Below are positions 41,797-51,015 of a stretch of 52,944 bases of DNA, in pieces. The DNA is from an uncultured Alphaproteobacteria bacterium. Lineage in GTDB: Bacteria; Pseudomonadota; Alphaproteobacteria; Rhodobacterales; Rhodobacteraceae. The position numbers and the translations under genes were made by a program. Where the stretch lies: NCBI GenBank assembly GCA_902619165.1, contig CACNDI010000014.1, positions 1 through 52,944 on the forward strand. Direction: 5' to 3'. The notes beneath the pieces were generated by a model. The model did no database searches. It saw nothing but the letters and a program-made list of their open reading frames with translations, and was not told where the DNA came from. Position 1 is the first letter of the stretch, and each line of letters begins with the position of its first letter.

Positions 41797-44247
41797 TGAA
41801 GGATGGATGACTATCTCCCCCTTTGTTCCACCAAGTATTAAATCCCTAACCCCAGATAAGTATATATATTTTCCACTTTTCCAAAGACTTGTTTGATCAT
41901 CATAATGTCTTGATATTAAATGGCCACTTTGGCCGGAAGGAATGATAAACATGTTTTTAGTTGGTGAAGAAAAGTCAATTATCATTTTGAACGAACTTCC
42001 CTTTGCTATTTTATGATTAGATATGTCAATAAACATTGTTGAATTTAAAGTATGTTCACTTCCCGAAACCTCGCTCGATATTTCTTGTAAGAATTTTGGG
42101 ATTAAAATGCCATTTACTGAAAAAGAGGGATGGTTAATTCTTCTTTCATCACCCCATCTCCAATTGTTAATATCGGATCCATATGCTTCCTTTAACTTTC
42201 GAAGACTTTTTGTTAATGATTTTTTGGATAGCTCCACACATGTTTCAATTTTATCGGAATGTTTTATATCACACCAAGTTCCAGCATCTTTGTAGTTTCT
42301 AAGTACTTTTTCCAAAAATAGTGGGCTAACCATATTAGCAGATAAAGAATTGGAACTCAGCTCATCTTCGAGAAGCATTTTTATGAAAGTTTTAACCCAT
42401 GTTGAATAAATAAGTGGCTCTGGTGAGCCAGTCACCATATTTCCATTCCAATTTGTTAAAAGTTCTAGACTACGTGTCTTGATGTCATTTATGTCATCAG
42501 GATCTTTGTTGTCATATTGAAACCAGAGTTCTTTGCCCATGAGTGGTAATAAAGTTCGAGCAGGCTCTGAAATAAAATCATTTTGTAGTTCTTTAAAGCT
42601 TTCAGAGCTATGAAACTCTCTGTTGCTTACCATTTTTGTAGCTCTAAGAAGTCTTTGTTCATCACCCCAATTGAAACTCATATGATTTGGAAAAGGCCTT
42701 TCTGAAAAACTATTGTTTGTATTTAGAATGAGTCCGTTTTTATTAGAACTAGCAAATGCCTTGACCTCTTCTTTTTCATCTAAACGCCATTGATTCCTAG
42801 TCTTCCAGCCTGGCGTAATTACTTGCCCTTTTGTATCATTTTCCTTTTTTCTCTTAGGCGCTTTCCCAATAAATACAGAATTAACTTCTGTTTCATCAGC
42901 AACTACCAAAATCAAATTGAAGCTATTGTCTTGTGAGATATTAGTTTTAAATTCATCTAAGCTTTTTGCAGACATTAATTTTACGAAAGTTTCAAGGGTC
43001 TTATCGTTACTTTTAAATCCTGTCCAAGCCAACGAAATGAGAAAACCATCAGGAACTATAGATTGCATTTTATAAAGTTCGTGAGGTATTATAACGCGAT
43101 TTTCAGTTCGCCTGACTGTGAAGCTGACTGTATCATTATTTTTTACCTTTATTAATTTTTTCTGGTTTGAAAATCGTTTGTATCCCGAAGGTGAAAGATA
43201 TTCGTTTTTGTTTGCTGAGTTTATTTTTTCAAAATAAAGATCTTGGTCGTCAACGAATGAAAAAGACGATCCCCATGCCAATTGCCTATTTTTTCCAGAA
43301 AATATAACTGGTATGCCAGGAACTGTTGCTCCTACTACTGAACTTTTCTGCAGATCAAGATGGGCAAGCATCCATAATGATGGTGAAGATAGAGGAAGAA
43401 ATAAATTTGTTGATAATAGCGATTTTTTTGAGGCAGTTCGGCTACCATCGGCCGCAAATACGTTCGAATAAAATCCAGCATTTCGAGGTGAAAAAAAGCC
43501 ATTATAGCTTCCGTATTTATTTTTTTTGTGCTCATCAAATTGTTGTTCTCTTAAATTTGAGATAACTTCATTAAGTTTGGAACGAAGAATGCCTGAATCA
43601 CTAATTAAATGCTTTATTTTATCGTCTATCGCGCTCGAAAATATTAATGATGTTAGCTCTATTTCTGTTAAGGCTTTGCCAGAAGACATGAACTCAATAA
43701 ATTTAAGCACGGTCAAACTGTCTACCGGGCTCCATGGTGTGACTTCGGGAGTTTGAAAAAAAAATTCAGGAGATCCACGACCTAAGCCTTGTTCTTGTAT
43801 TTCTTTCAACCTAAAATTAACTCCCTTGGAATAAGATGATAAAATTTTCTTTAAGTCTGGCGATAAATTTTGAAAAATCTGCTTTGCTAGAGTTTGTAGA
43901 TCCAGAGATTTCATAAATGTGTCTAGGAGCACTGTTTCTGGGCCATTAATTTCAGATAAACGACCTTGGGATATCCGTTTAAGATAAGTCATTTGCCATA
44001 AGCGCTCTTGTGCATGAATATATCCTAAACCAAAAAAAGTTTCTTCATCGCTTTGTCCTGTGATGTGTGGAACTGCGTATAAATCTGTTTTTATAGAAAC
44101 CTTTGATTGAATATCAGGCGTGAATACGTCCTTTGTATATTTGGGCAAGGATTGATAACACAAATAAAAGAAAAATCCTAAAATTAGGAACGAAAATAAG
44201 ATCAATGCCATGAAAATGTAAGGCATTGTTTTTAATAGTATTTTCAT
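41785..44247 (-). CDS. Penicillin acylase-family (S45) N-terminal nucleophile hydrolase
   Basis: An 820-residue precursor of the peptidase S45 family (penicillin, acyl-homoserine lactone or other amide acylases). Residues 8-32 form a membrane anchor or signal. The alpha-chain start carries DLYAVPHITGQSDEETFFGLGY and AQERLWQM. The autoprocessing site precedes Ser261 in FYSNVFAADGSRTASKK; this Ser would become the N-terminal nucleophile of the beta chain. LWMLAHL and the GIPVIFSGKNRQLAWG block follow. Substrate cannot be inferred; N-acyl-homoserine lactone quenching or peptide/amide scavenging are both plausible. A minus-strand promoter lies just upstream. Confidence 0.92.
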   Translation of the reverse strand: MKILLKTMPYIFMALILFSFLILGFFFYLCYQSLPKYTKDVFTPDIQSKVSIKTDLYAVPHITGQSDEETFFGLGYIHAQERLWQMTYLKRISQGRLSEINGPETVLLDTFMKSLDLQTLAKQIFQNLSPDLKKILSSYSKGVNFRLKEIQEQGLGRGSPEFFFQTPEVTPWSPVDSLTVLKFIEFMSSGKALTEIELTSLIFSSAIDDKIKHLISDSGILRSKLNEVISNLREQQFDEHKKNKYGSYNGFFSPRNAGFYSNVFAADGSRTASKKSLLSTNLFLPLSSPSLWMLAHLDLQKSSVVGATVPGIPVIFSGKNRQLAWGSSFSFVDDQDLYFEKINSANKNEYLSPSGYKRFSNQKKLIKVKNNDTVSFTVRRTENRVIIPHELYKMQSIVPDGFLISLAWTGFKSNDKTLETFVKLMSAKSLDEFKTNISQDNSFNLILVVADETEVNSVFIGKAPKRKKENDTKGQVITPGWKTRNQWRLDEKEEVKAFASSNKNGLILNTNNSFSERPFPNHMSFNWGDEQRLLRATKMVSNREFHSSESFKELQNDFISEPARTLLPLMGKELWFQYDNKDPDDINDIKTRSLELLTNWNGNMVTGSPEPLIYSTWVKTFIKMLLEDELSSNSLSANMVSPLFLEKVLRNYKDAGTWCDIKHSDKIETCVELSKKSLTKSLRKLKEAYGSDINNWRWGDERRINHPSFSVNGILIPKFLQEISSEVSGSEHTLNSTMFIDISNHKIAKGSSFKMIIDFSSPTKNMFIIPSGQSGHLISRHYDDQTSLWKSGKYIYLSGVRDLILGGTKGEIVIHPSSIE

Positions 44248-44272
44248 TATATCAACTTTTTTAAAAAAACAG

Positions 44273-44300
44273 ATTATATTATACTAATAATATTGTTCAA
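44273..44300 (-). promoter_or_regulatory. Promoter for the penicillin-acylase gene
   Basis: On the minus strand, TTGAAC (44300-44295), a 16-base spacer and consensus TATAAT (44278-44273) precede the ATG at 44247. A start near 44266 gives a leader of about 20 bases. Confidence 0.5.
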
Positions 44301-44316
44301 TTATTAGGATTAAGCT

Positions 44317-45183
44317 ATGAAAAAAATTACCTTTATTGGATTAGGTGTAATGGGCTTCCCAATGGCAGGGCATCTCTCAAAAAAGGGTTACAAAGTGACT
44401 GTTTACAACAGGTCACAAGAGAAATCAAAATTGTGGATTAAAAACAATATTGGAACCTATGCCACTTCAATAAAAGAAGCGGTCTCAGATAGTGATATTG
44501 TCTTTAGTTGTGTTGGTAATGACACGGATTTGAAAGAAATAACTTTAGGAACAGATAAAGCCTTTTCTTCTATGAAACCTGGTAGCGTTTTTATTGATCA
44601 CACTACGACGTCCTCTGATATTGCTATTAAACTTTCCAAAAAAGCTAAAGAGCTCGATATACATTTTTTAGATGCCCCCGTCTCAGGAGGAGAAGTTGGT
44701 GCTTTAAAAGGGGAATTAACCGTGATGATTGGCGGTGAAAATTCAGTTTTTGAAAAAATAAAATCGATAATTGCAGCCTATGCAAAAAATATCACTTTAA
44801 TTGGAGGTCCTGGAAAAGGACAAATAGCAAAAATGGTTAATCAAATTTGCATTGCAGGACTTATCCAAGCTCTTTCAGAGGCAATTTCATTTTCTGAAAA
44901 AAGTGGGTTGGATACTAAGAAAGTGTTAGGTGCAATTTCGCAAGGCGCAGCTGGTAGTTGGCAGCTCAGTAACAGAGGTGAGACTATGGTTGATCGTAAA
45001 TTTGATTTCGGTTTCGCTGTAAAACTAATGAGAAAAGATCTTGGCATATGTCTTGATCACGCAGGTAATAATAATATCTCACTTCCAATAACCTCAATAG
45101 TCAATCAATTCTATGCAGAAATTCAACGAAATGGTGGCTCAAAATTTGATACTTCTAGTCTTGTAACGAGGTTTGATAAATAA
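44317..45183 (+). CDS. 3-hydroxyisobutyrate dehydrogenase-family oxidoreductase
   Basis: A 288-residue NAD(P)-dependent beta-hydroxyacid dehydrogenase. The N-terminal Rossmann motif FIGLGVMGFPMAGHL, the substrate-binding DAPVSGGEVGALKGEL, and the catalytic lysine in GKGQIAKMVNQI (about Lys172) are all present. The group includes 3-hydroxyisobutyrate, tartronate semialdehyde and succinate semialdehyde reductases; the sequence does not decide among them. The serine after NR in YNRSQEK hints at NADP preference, by inference only. AGGA lies about nine bases before ATG 44317. It converges on the SYLF gene with a 5-base gap. Confidence 0.9.
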   Translation: MKKITFIGLGVMGFPMAGHLSKKGYKVTVYNRSQEKSKLWIKNNIGTYATSIKEAVSDSDIVFSCVGNDTDLKEITLGTDKAFSSMKPGSVFIDHTTTSSDIAIKLSKKAKELDIHFLDAPVSGGEVGALKGELTVMIGGENSVFEKIKSIIAAYAKNITLIGGPGKGQIAKMVNQICIAGLIQALSEAISFSEKSGLDTKKVLGAISQGAAGSWQLSNRGETMVDRKFDFGFAVKLMRKDLGICLDHAGNNNISLPITSIVNQFYAEIQRNGGSKFDTSSLVTRFDK

Positions 45184-45188
45184 ATTGG

Positions 45189-45758
45189 CTACCTAATTAA
45201 TCTTGAATACTTCGCGCCAACTAATGAGGTCCCCGCTAGTAAACCTTTTTGGTCAAACACTACAGCATATACAGGTTTAGAGATCGTTTTTGAGCTAATA
45301 CCGATTGAATAGCCTTTATCTCTAAATACCACTTCAGCATCCGCACCGAGCTCCCAGCCATCTGTAATCCTGAATTTTTGTAGTGCTTCTTCTGTCATAA
45401 AAAAAATGATATTTGAATATTGTTGAGCTCCTATCTGAAATCCATATGAAGCAGATGCCAATGAATAATAATCAACTGGTGCTTCATTTATTCTTAACAC
45501 ACCCTCTCCATATGCTCCGCCTAGCATAATTCCTGCTTTAGTAATTCTTGGAATAATAAGAGTTGCTGGAGCATTTTTATAGATGCTTACTGAGTCCGGA
45601 TCAATTTCGAATAAACTTTGTAAAACTAGCTCTGCATCTCTGTTGATCACGCTGCCACTATTCCTCTGACCTACGTTCTGACATGATAAGAGGATTAAAG
45701 TGATTACTAATAAAAAAATACAATTTTTCATCCCTTTAATTGGTAAAATGAACGACAT
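45189..45758 (-). CDS. SYLF (Ysc84) domain lipoprotein
   Basis: A 189-residue secreted lipoprotein. The signal peptide ends with a lipobox (LILLSCQ), so the mature protein is probably anchored to the membrane through that cysteine. The mature region fits the SYLF/Ysc84 lipid-binding domain: PATLIIPRITKAGIMLGGAYGEGVL, a YSLASASYGFQIGAQQ block and the KPVYAVVFDQKGLLAGTSL end (key parts only). The start at ATG 45758 has GAGG six bases upstream, overlapping the hemB stop; an ATG two codons earlier is also possible. It follows hemB on the same strand with an 8-base gap. Its function in bacteria is not firmly known. Confidence 0.85.
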   Translation of the reverse strand: MSFILPIKGMKNCIFLLVITLILLSCQNVGQRNSGSVINRDAELVLQSLFEIDPDSVSIYKNAPATLIIPRITKAGIMLGGAYGEGVLRINEAPVDYYSLASASYGFQIGAQQYSNIIFFMTEEALQKFRITDGWELGADAEVVFRDKGYSIGISSKTISKPVYAVVFDQKGLLAGTSLVGAKYSRLIR

Positions 45759-45766
45759 TTTCATCC

Positions 45767-46762
45767 TCAGCTACTCTTATCTATTATTTCTGCAGCTTCA
45801 GGTGCAAAATATGTTAATATTCCGTCGCATCCAGCTCTTTTAAAGCAAGTAAGGCTTTCGATTATTGTAGTATCTTTATCAAGCCAATTGTTTTCAATCG
45901 CTCCTCTTATCATTGAGTATTCTCCTGAAACTTGGTAAGCAAAAGTTGGAAAGCTAAACTTTCGTTTTACTTCCGAAATAATATCAAGGTAAGGCATGCC
46001 GGGCTTTACCATGACCATGTCAGCCCCTTCATTTATATCTTCTCCAACTTCCCTAATTGCTTCTTGAATATTAGAAGGATCAATTTGATAAGTTTTTTTA
46101 TCACCTTTTAGTAATCCTTGTGCTCCAACTGCTTCTCTAAATGGACCGTAATAAGCTGAAGCAAATTTTGCAGCGTATGACATAATTAGAGTATCCTTGA
46201 AACCATTCTCTTCAAGGGCAACTCTTATTTTTTTAATTCTGCCATCCATCATATCAGATGGACCAAGTATGTCTGCTCCAGATTCAGCTTGAACCAATGC
46301 CTGTCTTTCTAGTGCTACCAAGGTTTCATCATTAATTATTTTTCCGTCTACTAGAAGACCATCATGACCATCAATGTTATAGGGATCGAGCGCCACATCG
46401 AGCATTACAATCAGTTCAGGAAATTTTTTTTTCAGTTGCCTCGTAGCGATATTCACTAAGTTTTCTGGATTCCAAGCTTCCTCACAATCAGAGGATTTTT
46501 TATTGGAAGGTGTAAGTGGGAACAAAGCTACTGCCAAGATTCCCGAACTGATTAACTTCTCTATATATGGAATTAGTGTGTCTATTGAATACCTATTTAC
46601 TCCGGGCATAGAAGGAATATTTTCAATAATCTTTTTACCCTCTCTCAAGAATATAGGGCAAATCAAATCGGATTTACTTAGGATCGTTTCTCTAACTAAG
46701 GCTCTTACTCCACTATTCTGCCTTAATCTTCTTCCCCTTCTGTTGGGAAAACTACTAAACAT
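45767..46762 (-). CDS. hemB: Porphobilinogen synthase (5-aminolevulinate dehydratase)
   Basis: Condenses two 5-aminolevulinates to porphobilinogen in heme synthesis; this feeds the cytochrome c maturation genes at 13-16 kb. The 331-residue protein begins MFSSFPNRRGRRLRQN, the usual start, which fixes ATG 46762 (AGGA upstream). The active-site lysines lie in MSYAAKFASAYYGPF (about residue 199) and MVMVKPGMPYLDI (about residue 250). The metal region reads DVALDPYNIDGHDG with aspartates instead of cysteines, the Mg-type rather than the Zn-type site, common in alphaproteobacteria. Confidence 0.97.
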   Translation of the reverse strand: MFSSFPNRRGRRLRQNSGVRALVRETILSKSDLICPIFLREGKKIIENIPSMPGVNRYSIDTLIPYIEKLISSGILAVALFPLTPSNKKSSDCEEAWNPENLVNIATRQLKKKFPELIVMLDVALDPYNIDGHDGLLVDGKIINDETLVALERQALVQAESGADILGPSDMMDGRIKKIRVALEENGFKDTLIMSYAAKFASAYYGPFREAVGAQGLLKGDKKTYQIDPSNIQEAIREVGEDINEGADMVMVKPGMPYLDIISEVKRKFSFPTFAYQVSGEYSMIRGAIENNWLDKDTTIIESLTCFKRAGCDGILTYFAPEAAEIIDKSS

Positions 46763-46849
46763 TGTAATTATCCTAACTGTTAACAAAAATATTATTTTAT
46801 TCTAGTTTTTATTCATTTAATCAGCAATAACTTTGTTAGAGAAATTTGC

Positions 46850-49800
46850 ATGAAAAAATACTTTACAGAATATTATAATAAAGAATTTAGAGCTTTTGCT
46901 TTGTCAAGGATATTTGAAAGCTCTGATAGATCGATCCATGTACATATCCTTATGCGTGAAGGAGAGCTGAAACAGTTTTCAGATATGCTTAAATTTTTTA
47001 ATGATGATGTTGAAGTGATTGTTTATCCTGCATGGGACTGCTTGCCTTATAGTAATATTTCTCCTAGAAAAGAGATAATATCTAAAAGGTATAGTGCTCT
47101 AAGAGCATTAGAAGGAGTTGGAAAATCTCATAAAATTTTTTTGTTATCGGTTGACAGTGTTATTCAGAAAATCGTTCCTATTAAAGAAATCCTTAAAAAG
47201 AGCTTTTCTCTTAAGATTAACCAAAATGTAATTTTGTCCAACCTAATTGAGTGGCTTGAAAACATGGGTTATTCAAGACAAACAAATGTTTATTCAATAG
47301 GCGAATATGCTCTAAGGGGTGGTATTTTAGATATTTTTGTTCCTGAAATAAAATATCCTATCAGACTAGATTTTTTCGGTGCCAAAATAGAAAAAATAAG
47401 AACCTTTGATCCATCAAGTCAAAGGTCAAATGGGTCAATAAAGAATGTAAACATATTTCCTATATCTGAAATAATATTAGATGAAGAATCTATAAGTGTT
47501 TTTAGGCAGAATTATCGTAAAACTATTGGCACGGTTAAGATTGACGATAGAGTTTATAACTCAATCTCGGAAAAAATATTGATTGAAGGAATAGAGCACT
47601 GGTTACCTTTATTTAATCCAAAACTTGTGCCTATATTTTCATTTTTTAAACGAGCTTCTCTTTCATATGATAGTGATCTGCAAGTAATGATTGAAAATAA
47701 ATGGGAGCAGATCGTTGAGAGTAGAAGATTCGACTGGAAGACTGTTTCTAACAATCCAAATAAACTTACTTTATTGGAGGCCTCCTCACATTATTTGTCA
47801 CCGTTAGAATTTAATAAAGCTATTAGTTTTTATGATATTAAGAAAGTTGATAAGCTTTTTACAAATAAAATAAAAACAACATATTCTTCTACAAAAGATT
47901 TTGCAGTAGAACGAAATAAGGAAGACGTTTCTCTTTTTAACGAAGTTGCCAAGTACTTGAGGCAGAGAGTAAAAACGCACCCAATCATCTTGTCTGGTCA
48001 TTCTGAGGGATCAATAAACAGGCTTATTAATGTTTTGAAAGAAAACGACTTAAGTGTTGTGAGAAAAATAGAAAATATTAACCAAATACATGATGCTCCT
48101 AGGCAACTCTATTATGCCGTATCACGCTTAGATGTAGGATTCTCAACTCCCTCATTTGAGATCATAACAGAGAAATCAATTTTAGGAGGCAACCTGAGAA
48201 GTAACAAATCAGCAAAGCTTCGTAACCTGAGTGCTGTTTTTGAGGATCTAAATTCATTAAGTATAGAAGATCTCGTTGTTCACGTAGACTATGGAATTGG
48301 AATGTTTATGGGGCTAAAGAGTTTTGAAATAAACGGCGTAAACAATGATTTTCTTCAAATTAATTATGCAGGCTCTGATAAAATATTTCTGCCTGTAGAA
48401 AATATAGAACTTATATCTGCACTAGGTTTTTCTGATGCAAGGCTAGATAGACTCGGTTCTGCAAATTGGCAGATGAGAAAGGCAACAGTCAAAAATAAAA
48501 TCAAGTTGATAGCTGAGAAGCTGATTAAGGTTGCTGCGGAAAGAAAACTTATAAAAACAAAAAAGATTAATCTGCAAAGAGATATTTTCCAAGATTTTTG
48601 TGATCGATTCCCTTATGAAGAAACACCTGATCAGATGCAAGCAATAAATGATGTTATAAAAGACTTGTCTACTGGAAACCCTATGGACAGGCTAATTTGT
48701 GGCGATGTGGGTTTTGGAAAAACGGAGGTCGCAATAAGAGCGGCTTTTATAATGGTAACGGAGCATAGACAAGTTGTCTTAGCAGCGCCAACAACGCTTC
48801 TAGCAAAACAGCATGCTGAAATTTTTAAAAAACGTTTTGACGGTTACCCCATCAAAACAAAAATGTTTTCTCGATTAACTAAGCCAACAGAGATAAAGCA
48901 AATAAAAGACGATCTCGCAATTGGCGATGTTAATATACTGATCGGAACACATAGTGTTCTTAATAGAGATCTAAAGTTTAATGATCTCAGTTTGATAATT
49001 GTAGATGAGGAGCAAAGCTTTGGTGTAGATCAAAAGGAGCGGCTAAAAGCCATATTCCCCAACGTTCACGTGTTAACTTTATCGGCCACGCCTATACCAC
49101 GGACCTTACAAATGGCTTTTTCAGGAATTAGAGATCTTTCATTGATTAATACTCCTCCAAAAAATAGAATGCCTATTGAAACAAACGTTATTGAGTTTGA
49201 TCAAGGCACTATAAGATCTGCTATAATTCGTGAGATCAAGAGAGATGGGCAAGTATTTTTTGTCGTTCCAAGAATAAAAGATATTCGTGCTATAGAAGAG
49301 TTTCTTAATAATTTTTTACCTGAAGTTAAATACATGGTTGCCACCGGCAAAACCAGCAATAAAGAGTTAGAAAAAACTATTTCAGCTTTTTACTATGGAG
49401 AGTTAGATCTTCTTGTTTCGACAAATATTATTGGGAGTGGTCTTGATGTACAAAGAGCGAATACTATAATCATATATAGAGCAGAGTTATTTGGTTTAAG
49501 TCAGTTGTACCAAATAAGAGGGAGAGTTGGTCGTTCTAATAAAAGAGCGTTTGCATATTTGATTACTAAAGAAAAAGCGTTACTAACTGAAACTGCCAGG
49601 AAACGGCTTGATTTAATTAAAGAGTTAAATTCGTTAGTATCTGGTTTCACCCTATCTTCTCAAGATCTTGAAATGAGGGGGTCTGGAAATATTTTAGGGG
49701 AGGAACAAACTGGACAAGCTAATGAGATAGGCGTGTCTTTGTATCAGGAAATGTTGCAGAAAACTATCAGTTCTTTAAAGTTAAATAAAAATGAAGACGA

Positions 49801-50290
49801 TTATTCTAATCTTGAAGAAAATTGGTCTCCTGTGATAAGAATTCCTGTATCAGCAAGAATACCTGAAAACTATATAGAGGACTCAGCTTTAAGATTGAGT
49901 TTCTACCGTAGGCTCTCAAATTTTGAAAGCCAACTGCAATTGGAGTCTTTACTGGCAGAATTGATAGATCGATTTGGAAAGTTACCTAAGGATGTTATTA
50001 ACTTAGCAAACATTATAAAAATTAAAGAAAAGTGTAAGTCGCTTGAAATAGAGTCCTTAGAAGCAGGAACTAAAGGTATAACTTTTTCATTCAGAGAAGG
50101 AAAGGTTAAAAATATCTCTGGTTTATTAGCTTTTATAGAATCAGACAAGAGCAACATAAAACCCACTAATGAAAAACTATTCATTAAAACGGATAAAGGA
50201 AACCCTTTAAAATTATCTTATAAAGTATTGAAAAATATGGAGAAGTTTGTAAAAAAAGAAGCGCCTTCAAGGGAAGGCGCTAGTTATTGA
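46850..50290 (+). CDS. mfd: Transcription-repair coupling factor Mfd
   Basis: Removes RNA polymerase stalled at lesions and recruits UvrA (encoded at 27.9 kb). The 1146-residue protein has a UvrB-like N-terminal region (VYPAWDCLPYSNISPRKEI), and an RNA-polymerase-interaction domain beginning near residue 475 (LVVHVDYGIGMFMGL). The helicase motor has Walker A GDVGFGKTEVA (about 625), DEEQSFGV, SATPIPRTLQMA and QIRGRVGRS. A C-terminal regulatory TRCF domain follows. It has an ATG start and is full length. The last codons also encode one arm of a hairpin that probably acts as a terminator for the convergent DUF502 gene. Confidence 0.98.
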   Translation: MKKYFTEYYNKEFRAFALSRIFESSDRSIHVHILMREGELKQFSDMLKFFNDDVEVIVYPAWDCLPYSNISPRKEIISKRYSALRALEGVGKSHKIFLLSVDSVIQKIVPIKEILKKSFSLKINQNVILSNLIEWLENMGYSRQTNVYSIGEYALRGGILDIFVPEIKYPIRLDFFGAKIEKIRTFDPSSQRSNGSIKNVNIFPISEIILDEESISVFRQNYRKTIGTVKIDDRVYNSISEKILIEGIEHWLPLFNPKLVPIFSFFKRASLSYDSDLQVMIENKWEQIVESRRFDWKTVSNNPNKLTLLEASSHYLSPLEFNKAISFYDIKKVDKLFTNKIKTTYSSTKDFAVERNKEDVSLFNEVAKYLRQRVKTHPIILSGHSEGSINRLINVLKENDLSVVRKIENINQIHDAPRQLYYAVSRLDVGFSTPSFEIITEKSILGGNLRSNKSAKLRNLSAVFEDLNSLSIEDLVVHVDYGIGMFMGLKSFEINGVNNDFLQINYAGSDKIFLPVENIELISALGFSDARLDRLGSANWQMRKATVKNKIKLIAEKLIKVAAERKLIKTKKINLQRDIFQDFCDRFPYEETPDQMQAINDVIKDLSTGNPMDRLICGDVGFGKTEVAIRAAFIMVTEHRQVVLAAPTTLLAKQHAEIFKKRFDGYPIKTKMFSRLTKPTEIKQIKDDLAIGDVNILIGTHSVLNRDLKFNDLSLIIVDEEQSFGVDQKERLKAIFPNVHVLTLSATPIPRTLQMAFSGIRDLSLINTPPKNRMPIETNVIEFDQGTIRSAIIREIKRDGQVFFVVPRIKDIRAIEEFLNNFLPEVKYMVATGKTSNKELEKTISAFYYGELDLLVSTNIIGSGLDVQRANTIIIYRAELFGLSQLYQIRGRVGRSNKRAFAYLITKEKALLTETARKRLDLIKELNSLVSGFTLSSQDLEMRGSGNILGEEQTGQANEIGVSLYQEMLQKTISSLKLNKNEDDYSNLEENWSPVIRIPVSARIPENYIEDSALRLSFYRRLSNFESQLQLESLLAELIDRFGKLPKDVINLANIIKIKEKCKSLEIESLEAGTKGITFSFREGKVKNISGLLAFIESDKSNIKPTNEKLFIKTDKGNPLKLSYKVLKNMEKFVKKEAPSREGASY
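50251..50281 (-). terminator. Intrinsic terminator for leftward transcription, inside the mfd coding end
   Basis: AGCGCCTTC (50260-50268), loop AAGG, GAAGGCGCT (50273-50281) form a perfect 9-bp GC-rich stem. On the plus strand it is preceded by AAAAAAAGA, so a minus-strand transcript would read the hairpin followed by TTCTTTTTTT, a standard terminator. It would stop transcripts arriving from the DUF502 and psuG genes. It encodes the last ten or so codons of mfd. Confidence 0.7.
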
Positions 50291-50369
50291 GGCAGGTTTC
50301 ATACAGGCAAGAAACCTATCGAGCAGTTTCTCTAGTTTACTAAAAAGACAAAAAAAATCCAACATTTTT

Positions 50370-50990
50370 TTACTTTTTCTCTGGCATCACCAGTCCTGCT
50401 GAAATTATAAGTTTAGCCGCGTCTTCAACTGACATATCCAAGATAATTATGTCATCTTTGGGTACAAATAACATAAAGCCAGATGTTGGGTTTGGCGTGG
50501 TTGGTAAAAAAACTGTAACAAGAGATCCTTGATTAATTTTTTGCTTAATTTCACCATATGTTTCCGTTGAGATAAAGGCTACTGCCCATACGCCTTTTCT
50601 AGGGTATTCAACGAGGCATGGCTGCTTAAAATTTGTACCATCAGGCTTGAAAACGGCTTGGATTATTTGTTTAATTGAGTTATAAACCGTACTGACAATA
50701 GGCGTTCGTGAAAGAATTTTTTCGCCCAGATTAATAGCCTGTCTTCCCATAAACCCTGATGCTAGTGATCCGATAAGCGTAGTTACAATTAAAAATAAAA
50801 TTACACCTAGCCCAGGAATATAAATTTCAAACAAGTCTAAGGGATTATATCTGGGTGGAATAATAGGAATTATCACTTTGTCAATAAAGGTGATAACACT
50901 CCAAACCAGATAAACTGTAAGAACGATAGGTATTAGAACAACTATTCCAGTAAGAAAGTCCCGTCGTAATTTTTGAAAAAGTTTTCCCAT
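50370..50990 (-). CDS. DUF502 family membrane protein
   Basis: A 206-residue protein of the DUF502 family, common in bacteria and plants (related to plant LCV/COV proteins). Two transmembrane segments occur at about residues 16-35 and 52-75, with a basic N-terminus. The family blocks GLGVILFL, LSRTPIVSTVYNSIKQ, and VFLPTTPNPTSGFMLFVPK are present, followed by a short soluble C-terminus. No enzyme motif is visible. It is on the same strand as psuG, 25 bases downstream. Its transcript probably ends at the hairpin within the mfd 3' end. Confidence 0.9.
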   Translation of the reverse strand: MGKLFQKLRRDFLTGIVVLIPIVLTVYLVWSVITFIDKVIIPIIPPRYNPLDLFEIYIPGLGVILFLIVTTLIGSLASGFMGRQAINLGEKILSRTPIVSTVYNSIKQIIQAVFKPDGTNFKQPCLVEYPRKGVWAVAFISTETYGEIKQKINQGSLVTVFLPTTPNPTSGFMLFVPKDDIIILDMSVEDAAKLIISAGLVMPEKK

Positions 50991-51015
50991 ATTTAAGATC
51001 TGCTTTTATTACTAA

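Noticed and set aside
50294..50317. Second hairpin AGGTTTC/GAAACCT after mfd as its rightward terminator
   Set aside because: Seven-base stem with a ten-base loop and no following T tract; too weak to call.
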